The position numbers were made by a program, and so were the translations under genes. Positions 48,501 to 60,500 of a DNA stretch of 64,000 bases are shown in pieces (position 1 is the stretch's first letter; each line of letters opens with the position of its first letter). Origin of the DNA: Saccopteryx bilineata (Eukaryota; Chordata; Mammalia; Chiroptera; Emballonuridae); NCBI RefSeq assembly GCF_036850765.1, contig NC_089492.1, positions 67,828,982 to 67,892,981 of the forward strand, given 5' to 3'. Under the pieces are notes generated by a model. That model worked only from the letters and a program-made list of their open reading frames with translations. It had not been told where the DNA came from and did no database searches.

Positions 48501-51500
48501 TTTAAGTAAGTTTAATGTTTTATATAAATATAAAACTAATTTTACATACACACACAATGTTAAAATATATTTGGTGTTTTAAATTAGTTTATTTTTTATT
48601 TCAAATAATTAGAAATTTAAAAATCCATCATTTTCCTTGGTTGGTTTTTATTCTTAAAAAGCATATATGAAAACTTATTTTTAAATTTTAATCATTTCCA
48701 TTTTAAAAGTTGGCCAAATTCAACTGCATATTAATCTAGATCTGACTTTTTGGTGTTAGATTCAAAAGCTATCAGTTGTTCACAGACCCATAATTATGGA
48801 CACTATTTGAATTCATCCTGTGTACCATCAGAAAGATGCACTATGAAATTTTCCTCACTCGAGATAATAATATTGCTTTACTTGTGTTTATTCTTATCAA
48901 TTTTTGGTGTACACATTTAACATTAATCTATTTGTCTTAATTCCACTTTTAAATGTTTCTCTTCAAAAAGATAAAGTTCAGAATGTCTTTGGTTGTTTAG
49001 TAATAAAATTAGACAAATATGGCATTTTATTCTGTAGTCATGTCAGCTCTGGAAGGGATGGATTGGGTCACATTAAATTTCTGATCAAGCATTTCCTCCG
49101 CTAAATTTTTGTAAGCTTTAATTCTCATCTGAAGTTCTTCTAGTCAGTCCCTCTCCATTTTGTTGGGCATGATTTCTTCACAAAACAAAACTTCCTTTAA
49201 AATGCTTTGCCAAGATACTTCAAAGTTTTGCTTAGGCATCTATTTGAATGCTCAAATTAGCCACATCAATTGAAATAGTTAGTTTAAACTATTTCAGGCA
49301 GAAAATGAGTCAGAAAGATTTTTAAACAAGTTCTACAAAATGAAAATTGAATTCGATTTCTTTAATTTTTCATTTTTCTAGTTTTATTCATTTTCATGTG
49401 TCAAATTACTTATTCTCTGAAGCAACTATAAACAGCACATGCATTTTAATAACATAGTCTAATAAATTACTAAACATCTTTTCAAAAATTTAAATAAAGA
49501 GTATAATTTTACCATATTTGCCTAACATAAAGTTACTAAAACATGGTAAGACAACTTACCACACTTAGAGGGAACTACTACCAGTGTGAGTATGATATGG
49601 GTTGCTACTCCAATGGAACCAAATAACAAGAAGAAATTCATTTTTAGACTATTCTAAACTCACCCTACATAGCCCAGTAGCACTGGTAAGAACATAAGTT
49701 CCATTTGGTTCAGTATCAACAGGTTCTATAGTATAAATAAGTATATAACTTAAAAGTTGGTAAATACTGGAAATTTTGTGTCATTATTTCCTGTTGGTTA
49801 TGAAACGCCGTAGCAACTAATGTTTACATACTCTATCCAGTAAAGAATGATATTTTAGGTATAATAACACCATCGGAATACTTCCTGTCCTTAAAAGTTA
49901 GTGATAGGTTCAACACACACTCAATTAATGGCTCTTTTCTGAGTCAGAATAACAAGACAGTTAACTGTGCACTTCAGGCTTACTAGCAGTTTATCTCACT
50001 AAATAAAAAACTTGTATTCCCTTGAAATCAAAGAACAGTCTTCAATAAATGTGTGCAGCAGTTAGTAAGGAAATACTATGCGGAATTAGTGAAGGAGCAG
50101 GAGGAGAAGGAATCACTGTTTTTTCTCCCTTAAGTCATTTTAACTTTGATCTAAATTTAAGTAATGCATACTTCCTGTGGTAACTTTTCAAGTTGCAATG
50201 TTTTTGATGTTAAAAGCACTCTGAAGCAGTATTTTTTCGTGGAGTTTTAAGTGGGAGGGGATGGAGGGTAAGACACAGACTAGATTTCATTAAGAAAAAA
50301 ATACTGTGTATGTGTGTGTGTTCGTTGTCTTCTGGTCTACTGACTACTAATATATTGTGCTGATGACACTCTGGGCTACAGGTTCCAGGGTGGGGCGATT
50401 TTGATTAGAAAAATGTTTCTTCTAAACAACAATTAGAAACTGCAAGAACTTTTTAAAAAACTTCTTGTCAATTTTTTGTCTGAAGTTAGTGTATTCATAT
50501 ATCTAAATATACAAATGCCAAACAGTGTCCCTCTTCCCAGGCCCTCTAAGTCCCTTAGGGCCTCAGGCCAGGGACAGAAACAAACTGCATTTCTGAGGGG
50601 CACCCACTTAGCCATGGTGGATCTCATGAGTCTCCACTTACCCTCTAGAATATGTCAAGAGACGTGAGTGACAGGGTCTAAGCCTGCCACCCTGAGTTGC
50701 TACTAGCTCTGTATATTCTAATCTAGTAAATCAAAAGATGAAAACATTCAGTTGCCAATACGGTTTTATGGTACGCTTTAGCCAAGATACTGCTATTTTT
50801 TTATTTTAATTTTTCTGAAGTGAAAAGTGGGGGCGGCAGACAGACTCCCGCATGCGCCTGACCAGGATCCACCTGGCATGCCCACCAGGGGGTGATGTTC
50901 TCTGCCCATCTGGGGCGTTGCTCTATTGCAACTGGAGCCATTCTGGCACCTGAGGCAGAGGCCATGGGGCCATGGAGCCATCCTCAGTGCCTGGGACAAC
51001 TTTGCTCTAATGGAGCCTTGGCTGAGGGAGGGGAAGAGAGAGACAGAGAGGAAGGAGAGGGGGATGGGTGGAGAAGCAGAGGGGCGCTTCTCCTGTGTGC
51101 CCTGGCCGAGAATCAAACCCGGGACTTCCACACTCCGGGCCGACGCTCTATCACTGAGCCAACCGGCCAGGGGTCAAGATACTGCTATTAACTTCCTGCT
51201 TAGTCTTTGGTTTCCTCATCTATGATTTTACAGCATTACAAAAAAGTCGTTTTATAGAATTCTGCACAAACACCTAAGTTTAGGGATTAATTACTAAAGA
51301 TGTTTTATATAATTAGGCTGTTTCTCTTGTGAAGGACAGAAAATCACACCTGCCTGATAGGAATGGTAGCAGCTGTCAGACATCAAAGTGAAAGGAAGAA
51401 AGGAAGCCAAGTGCTCAGGAGCCCGGGCAGAGCCCCGCTACAGGCACGCGTGGTCTCGGTTTTCTCAACTACGGCCTCAACCCCAGGCCCTCGTGGTCAG

Positions 51501-54500
51501 CCCAGCTGACTCAGCAGAGTTCAAGGCTACACACAGAGCGTGGGGTGCTGCTCCCTCCTGTCCCCATCCACACCTAGCCCTGGAAGACAGTGCCACATAT
51601 ACTGTCCATTTACAAAGTAAGTGTCCAGGACAAATTAGAGAACCCTTTTACGTAGAAAGGCCCACTCAGCTCCTTCTCCTCTCAGCCAGCCGTGTCTGAG
51701 ATGGCTGGAAGGACAGGGTAGAGGTTCGGGCTGCAGGGAGAGGAGGAGAAGGGGAGGTCTTAGATCACCAACCAAGCCGGCCACAGACTCCCCGGGGAAC
51801 ACCTCATGCCAAGCCATTGTGTCAGTAATAACTCATTTTTATTTTTAAATAAAAAAACCTCCCATTAAATGGTTTACATTTTCCTTGTGATGTCATCATT
51901 TCCTGATAGTGTTAATTACCAAGAATCATTCTGAATATCACTTTAGCTGCCCTGGAGTTTTCCAGGGAATTAAATCTTCAGATAAGAACAAAGAGAACCG
52001 ATTATCTTAGGTTTGTATTTACATATGACGGCTCAGATATTCTAACACCAAGTCAAACTTTATCTTTCTTACTATGCATCTCCCCTTACATGCTTTTTAT
52101 ACCAACGGTCTAAGGAATTTCTTTAGTGTGAATCAGAAGTTTTGGTTGAGAACAGAGTTAATGATCTTCATTAGGTTTGAAAAACCAGCCAAACTCTGAT
52201 CTTAAAAAAAAAGAGAAAGGTAAATAAATAATTTAATTTGGTCTGTCTTGAGCAGGCCCGGTTTTGAGGAGGTGATTATCGCCATTTGGGGATCTTCTAC
52301 TACTAACAGGGGTCCAAGTGCAGCTAGCCTGCCGGCCACACCCTGTCACCCCCCCCCCCCCCCCCCCCCGTTTCTGCACGGCTCGTGCACTGAGAATGGA
52401 TTTCAATGGACACTCATTGAAAAGAAGAGTGTTTCTTGACATACTCAAGTTGTCTAAAACTCAAACATCAGTGCCTGGAACACAGCCCACCATTTGTCTT
52501 CATGTCCATGGCTGTGTCCATTCCATGATGTGGAACTGAACAGTTGAGGCACAGACTGCAAGGCCTACAATAGTGACCATTTGGCCCTTTACAATTTACC
52601 CTGCCCTATGACAAACTCACTCTTTTCTAGAGTATTTGGAACATGCAGCTTCAGTGAGAATAAAGTATTTCAATCAAGTAAGAACAACAAAAGAGACTTG
52701 TTTTGTCTAACCACCTGAGGCCTCCCAATGGCCCTGTGGAGAAAATCCTTGCTAGACACGGGTTAGTAGACTTGGGAGAACACATTACAGAACTTACCTG
52801 GTCACTCGGCTCAAAGCTCATCTCCTTCTCGGTTTTCATAGCTATTAGCTTTGTGTTACTGGCAGGGTCTGTCTTACTGTCCAGCCGCTCAAGTTTGGGG
52901 GTTATTTCTGGTAAACCAATATCTTTAGTATCATCTTTATCTAGCAAATAGCGAAGTAGTGCATTCTCTTTCTTCTTGGGGCTCACTGGCTCTTGTTTAA
53001 CAGTCACTTCTGAACCGGGAGCTGTGCTGTTGGCCTCCTGGCTCAGCTCTTTGCCTGTGGCTTCTGCTGTTAACTTAGCCAAGTCCACAGGAGAACTGCT
53101 GTCCTGCAGGAGTCTGTGCAAAATCTTATGCTTCTCCTTGAGCGAGGTCCCATGTGTCGACCCAGAACCGGGCAAGCTACCCGCGGAGTCCTTGCTTGTG
53201 TCCAACAAAGAGCTGGATAGGGGTGAAGGCTCCATCTGGTCAGACTTGGTGGTCAGCAGCTGCAGGAGCTTGGTCTGCCCCTTGCTGTCGTGCAGTCTGT
53301 TCTGCCCGTCGGGCCGCTCACTGCTCACACCCTGGGGCATGCTGGAATCATTTGCCTCCTTTTGCTCTCCAGGGTGGCAGCTGCTCTCTGCTGGTCCAGT
53401 TGTGCCTTCAGACGGCTCCCCATACAGTCCAAAACAGTCTTTGGAGTCTAAGCTTCCCATCTTGCTGAGTGGGGGAGGATTCATATTAACGGGGGAGTTT
53501 TGCAAATTGCCCATTTTTAGGTCCGGTGAAGCCAACGATGACCCTAAGGAGACCCCGTGCCCCTCGCTGAGGGCCTGAAGTGCGTTGAGGGAACTGTTGG
53601 TGTAGCTATGGCTATTTCCTGTGCTGCTGCAAACTCCCACAGGGGAATGCAAGCTTCCTGCAGGGGAAAACTGACTAGGTGGGATTCGGGGGCTTCCAGC
53701 CACCCCAGGGCTCATGCGATGTCTCGGTGAGAGCATGGAGTTGGGCTGGCCTGGATTCATGCCGGGGCTGCTCTGGGAGGGACTGTTCATCTTGAGTGCA
53801 TAGTTACTACCCTGAGGAGTGGTTGCTTGCATGCCTGACACATGGTTCAGTCCCCCAGAACCACCAAACCTGCCCATGGGCATGCTCATTTGCTCCTTTG
53901 GGCCGTTTATGGGAAAATTTATATTGCTACCAAGGGTCACGTCCTGACCTGGGTTCGCACTGCACATGGCCTGATGGGCAGGGCTGCTAGAGCTAATTGG
54001 ATTCAATGGCTTCCCCATCGCCTGTCCAGTCAGATCCGGATTCATTAAACACACATTCTGCTCTCTGTATAATGAGGAAAAAAATAAGATAAAAGGCAAA
54101 CACTTAGCAAGTTGTTATTAATTAAAAAAAACCATGAAATGGCCTTTTTTTCTTTAAAAGAACAGGCTTCACTTAAAGGAAAGATAATACTTTGATGAAA
54201 CAATCTGCAATCATGGGCAAGACTAAACATGTTCCGTTTAGGACCAAGAGGGATGTTTTTCAGTGAACTCATTAAGATGTCTGTGGTTTTACAGAGGGAG
54301 TGTGTTTAAATTTGACTATAGCCATACTGAAATTGTAGTTATTAGATAAGACATTAGAGGGGTTCTAATTAACTATATATCTTCCTCATTAAATGGTATA
54401 TTGTCATGAATAACTGAGAGCTTGGACCATCCAAAAGAAATGACCTAAGCAATACAGCTGTCTTCAATTATTTACCAGAGATCACAATTCCTAACAACAG

Positions 54501-57500
54501 ACACACCTGTAAGCCCGGAGAGCTCTGATGTGTACAACTTGGCTCAAGATGAACAGCAAACTTAGGGGGAAAAAACTTGCCCTAACGATTAGAAATGCTA
54601 AAAGTTCCAGAGCCAATAAAGTTGCCAAAACTGTTAAGGACTAGATTACTTTAACGGATTCCCCACACCCAGGTTCCCTGCAAGACAAAGCAAGAGCCTC
54701 CGACATAGACATCATGGGACGGAACTTGGGAGTGACCTCACTTTGAAATCTGATGGCCCAGCTCCTAGATAACACCAATCCACTCCCTTAGTAATGACTA
54801 AACGCAGGTTTTCTGAGCAAGATGATTTTCCAAACCCTATGAGCTTTAATTTACAACCTTGGCAGTCACTCATGAGTTACCAAATGTGTTCACAAACCCA
54901 AACGAAACAGGTTTCACCAACTATCAAACATCAGCTTTCAGTTAGGGGTCAGATCTGATATCTGTAATCACTTTCAAATTGTTGCAGTTTTATGTCAGAT
55001 TTATTAACAGTTGGCAAACAGTGCTGCCTGATTTTTTTAATTCCAAAATAAGAAAGTAAATAATTGAGAAAGTTAACAGAAGGGGACTCTTTACCCAGAG
55101 CAACTTTCTATATCTCCTGATAGTACCTCATAAAGTTTTATACAGCACGTACATAAATATTTACATAACTTGATATGCAATCCCTTCCCTAAATTTATGT
55201 TCTAAAACAATATGGTTCATGTCATTTATTTTTAAAATTAATATTTAGTTCTCTTTCCTTTCATTTCTTTTGTAAATATTTATTACCCTTAAATTTAAAG
55301 TCTAATGTCAAGAAGTTAATTTGACCCTGAGAATAAAAATCTAAAATATTCCTTCCAAGTATATATATTCGTGAGTTTTAGATTTAAACAATGGGAGCGA
55401 GTCCATGCTAGTGGCTTCAGTATTTCTGCCCTTCTGGTGCCTCTGTCACTGCAGGGAACTGGTCAGTTTCCCCTCCCCTGTCAGAGCCAAGTTAGTGCCA
55501 GGCTGTGTTCTTCCAGCTGGGTTTAAAAATTCACTAGGACTCCGGCTAGAATTCAAAGAATGGCTCTGCTGAGCAAGTATCCCGAGGTGTCTTTAAGCCA
55601 ATAGTTGATAGCAATTTAATTTTCTATCTCACATGTCTGAGGTGGATCATCAGAGAAGTCTAACAGCCTCGGAAAGCTCCAGCAGACGTGCTGCCTTTGT
55701 GCCACCTCCTCTGACCTGGGAAGGGAAGGTGGTTTCTTAAGAGGCTTACCTGTGGAGCATGTGTAAAGATATGACAAGCTGAGGCTCATTAGTAGTCTGA
55801 GAACGGATGAGTTTGCTTTTCGTTTGCGCAGCAACAAGAGTGCCGTCGGACAAGGAGAAACGGTAGATCTGACTGAAAGCCAACCCTTGTCTCAGCACTG
55901 CCCATGAGCGAGGAAACAGAATGCACGGTTAGGAAGATCATCAGGGTGGGGCCCAGGCAACACATCGTACCAGTAATAAACTTTGCTATGTCTAATATTT
56001 TCTGACCAGCAGTTAAGAGTTGTAAGTAATATTTCATGATATTAAAACATTACACATATTTAAAAAGCACATTTTTACTTAGAATACCAATAAATTCAAT
56101 ATATATATTTTTAAAATGAAGTTTAGATCCTCAAACTATGTTCTTCTTAAAATCTTCACAAAATGGCAAAACAAAGCATAAACAATTTATTAGCTCAAAA
56201 CAAGGTTTACAATGATTTGTTTAAAATGTTAGAAAACAATGCATAAACACTATACATCTAAAGTACAAAATCTGCCTTTCATTTCCCTTTAAACTAATAC
56301 AAACATTACAGTAAGACTTATGACAGTAAATATAATCTCTGAATATTCATCTCAGCTACGTACTGTTCAATCCATCATCTCACACTACTATTCTCCAGTT
56401 CTACTTCTCTGTGTGTAAGAAGCATTATTTCTGTGGTTAAAACAATAAGAAGTAAAAGATAAACAATCAGAAAAATCTTTCAGAGAAAAGAAGGCCAAAT
56501 AGGAAACTCAAACAACAAAAGAACAAATCTTAGTGACATGGAATTGGTTTAACGTCTTGATAAAGAATCAGGTGTTTCAATTTTCAAGACACTAGCAGAA
56601 ACATGGCACTGATCAACCAGGTTAAAGTAATTTCTCTTAAAATAAAACTTAGTGATTTATCTTTTAAAGCAACTGTATTTTAAAATGGTCAAATACTGTA
56701 TATTAAAAAAAAAATCTCGATTCAAAAAAAGTAGCCATATAATTTAGTTACCTCTTAAACCGTTTTAAGAAGACTACCACGTTTTTACCAAATAATTCTT
56801 AGCACAAATTTTGTGCGTTGAACTGCTACCTTCCAAAGTGACCAAGCACATTCACCATTCCACAAAGATGGAGAGAGGCTAACACATGGTATAGATTATA
56901 ATTTTTGGTAAAACCTCACTTTGAGCACTTTCCCTAAATAAACCTCCTTCTGGCCTCAAATGTCGCACCAGCTACTCTGAAGTGGCAGTCTGGGAAACAG
57001 ACGGCTGCCCACGAGTGCAACTTGCCTTCCATAGTAAGCATGTTCCTAACGGGCAGCATAAATACCATTTTTATAGTAAGAGTCATTTACGATGGCTTCA
57101 AATTTCAGAATTTTATTTGAACTTGGATGCAATCCTTTAAGATTTTCTATTTCCATTTGATCTATGTCAAATATATTCCTAAATAAACCTGTGTAAGGAT
57201 ACTGAGGCATTTAGGAAGCTCCCCATTTCAACAAAGCCCTCCAGTAGATTTTTATTCAATGCAAATGATTACCCTCGATCTTACCTATTTTGTACATTTA
57301 GATGAAATGTATTTCATATATTTCAGAGTTTCCTTTAAGTGGGTCCTAGCTCATGAAACCTAGCACCGTGCCTAGTACATCTGTCTAAACCCCTTTGTTA
57401 AGAGTTCAGGAAGCCAGAGAGTTAAGTGTTAAGGCTTTGCTGCCCAGGCCCAAGGACATGTTTGCTCATGGGGATTTCTTATTTTTTTATTGTTACTATT

Positions 57501-60500
57501 CTTTTTACTTTAAACCAGATATGGTGAAATGATATTGATTCCTATCAAATGTAGTCTTTTAATTTCCTTATTCTTTTAAACTAAAAAAAAAAGGCTGGAA
57601 GACCCAAATTGTTGGATTATGTGCTTATTTTAAAATAACAGTAAATAAAATAAAAAGGATGAATAAGATGAGGAAAACTAAGAGAAAGGAGAAAGGTCAT
57701 TTGCTATAATTTGTACTTTTCATCAGTGATCTTAAAAGCATAAAATTTAAACATATAAATACTACTGGTAAAATGCCAAGGTCATAGATGCACATTAAAT
57801 GGAAGATGACAAAGTAGAACTCTATTTTCAATAATGAGTTACAATTTTTCTCTGCAAAAATGCAGATGACTTGGCAAATTAAGTTATGAGGCATGCATGC
57901 TGCCCTGCTCTGGGCCTGCAGAGGCAGCCTGGCTGCTGGGCTGCGGCACCCACACCTCTGAACAAGCCTACCCACCAGGAAAGGAGGTGCCCAGACAAGC
58001 AGCGCTCCCCCTCCCCACTTCGTACTTAGTAGGTGCTAAGGAAAGGAATACTCCCTTTGCTCTCTCTAATTTAACAAAAACCCAGGGTGCAGTGGAGGAC
58101 GTGATTCTGTGGAAGGACTCTGGGGGCAGCACAGCAGAGTGACTGGCAGGTTGGGCCTCCAGTGAAAGTCCAGCGCTGAGACTCATTGCTCAGGAGCTGT
58201 CATTTGACCTGCGTCAGCCTCCTGTCCACAGCGGGAGAGTCACAGCACCTGCTTCGCGCTGGGCTGAGGAGCAATGAGATAACGGAGGGAGGGACAGTGC
58301 CGGGCAGGACCAGCTGCTCAATGAGGGCCACTATTAGTGCTGAAACACAACGCTGAAGGCTGGGATTAGCTCCAGCTGTCCTATTAGTTACCTGTATGAC
58401 CTCAGGCAAGTCCAGAAACATCTGGGCAGCCATCAGTGGTCATCATCTGGTAGGAGGGCTTGTGAATCAAAAATTCACAAATTTCATTTAATTCCTCTTT
58501 CCAGATTCTCCTCAGGATTCGGATAATATTTATTTTGATACTAGATGGTACCTTATTGCCTTACACATCTAGAAGCCTTAGAGTCAATGATGGCCTATCT
58601 CCCTTTCCTTTCACATGCCTGTGAAATTATGGTGTCCGAGTTCCCTCCTCACACTCTTCTGGCCCATGGCTTCTCCCCTGAAGCCCTCCTTCAGATGCCG
58701 AGACCTCTGGGCCAGCGGATGCAGGCCCACATGAACACCAAGAGCCCCCAGTCCCAAGTCCGCCGAGGCGAGCTTCAGGAATCACTGTTTCAGAGAAAGC
58801 TCCCACAGGAAGGAGTAATTAGCAAAATTAAGAAAACTATCCTTAGAGATGCTTACCTTCGTGATGATGCCTCTTGGCATAGGACAGAGATTCACCCTCA
58901 TGCTGTGCGTGGAACTTCTGAATGCACCTCCTCACCAGGTCCTCCCAGCCTGGCTTCATGGCCGCCCGCATGGTGCTCGTGTCCAGTGACGTGATCTTGC
59001 CTATTAAATAACAGCAAGCATTATACCTACATACCGATCTATTATTTATGGAAATTAACATTTTAAAAGATAAAAATTTATTTATTTAGAATAGCACATG
59101 AACGAAAAGGACGACAGTGGAAACAACTGCCCCGTCCCCCAGCGCCTCGGCACTGCCCCCCCCCCTCCCCGCAGGCACCAGCCCGCATAGCCGATGCCCC
59201 CGCGTGCTCAGTCTTCTAAACACAGTCCTTTCAGGGACAAATACATAAGCATTCTAAACTGATTTCTTTGGTCTTCTTTGCAAAAAAAGTTTACCTTGGA
59301 GATCTTGGCGAGTCGTAAAACTTTCTGATGAGGGAAGAACCGGTCTTTCCTTCATGGGGACTCTCCTTGCCACACAAATCAAGCAGGACTGCAAATCTTC
59401 AATTGCAGACACTTAAGGTTATCATATTAGGCATTTTTAGTGAGTCAAACAAAGTCAAGTGTATTTATGACAGCGCAGCCTTGCAAATCAGTAAGGGAGA
59501 GAGTGTATCATGCACCTCTGCTTTTCATGGGCTGTATGCTCTCTTCCACTGAGGTGGGGAGCAGCTGGGGAGGGGGGGGTATGCTGTGTAGGATGAGCTG
59601 GGGGAGCTGAGGATAAACTGCTGAAGCCACACGATACATGTGACAAAAGAATATCTACCATACTGGCGTTAGCAACCTGAAACCATCCTCCTAATGATGG
59701 AGGAGAATGGAATCCTTTCTTACTAAACAGCCGATAGTAACAACCAGCTGAATTCATAGTAAAGTAGAAAAATGATTAAAACCAAAATCTGATACTCTGC
59801 TTTGTCAAGGGCTTGCCTCTTAGGTTTCAGGTTTACCGCAATACAGGAGAACTAGCTATGCCTTCACTAAACTATGTAAATACCCCTATAATGGCAATAT
59901 GCAACCCCACCCCATTGATTTGAGAAGAAGTGGGGGGAAGGAGAGGGAGAAAGAGAGAAGCATCAACTTGCTGTTCCATGTAGTTGTGCGCTCGCTGGTT
60001 GCTTCTCGTATGTGTCATGACTGGGGATTGAACCCATGGCCTCAGTGTGCCGGCCGACATTTTATCCACTGAGCCACCTGGCCAGGGCAATATGCAATTT
60101 AAAACAAAGACTATACACTAAATTAAGACTGTGTGTGTCAGGGACAGAGAGAGACAGAGAGGGATAGAAAGGGACAGAAAGGAAGGAAGAGATGAGAAGT
60201 ATCAATTCTTCATTGCGACACCTTAGTTGTTCATTGATTGCTTTCTCATATGTGCCTTGACCGGGGGGCTACAGCAAACCGAGTGACTCTTTGTTTAAAC
60301 CAGCGACCCTGGGTTCAAGCTGGTGAGCCTTGGGGTCTCGAACCTGGGTCCTCTGTGTCCCAGTCTGACACTCCATCCATTGCGCCACCGCCTGGTCAGG
60401 CTGGAGAAGAACTCCTAAGAAATGCAGCATTGCCAAGTTTAGAATCTTGGCCATGGCGAGTTTCCCACATAGCCGATGCAAAGCATTTATTTAACCAACC

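Noticed and set aside
52976..53578. 200-codon plus-strand open frame
   Set aside because: Antisense shadow of the large NCOA2 exon; no independent evidence.
58200..58450. MIR-like wording
   Set aside because: Only short matches in uncertain order; too weak to call as an element.
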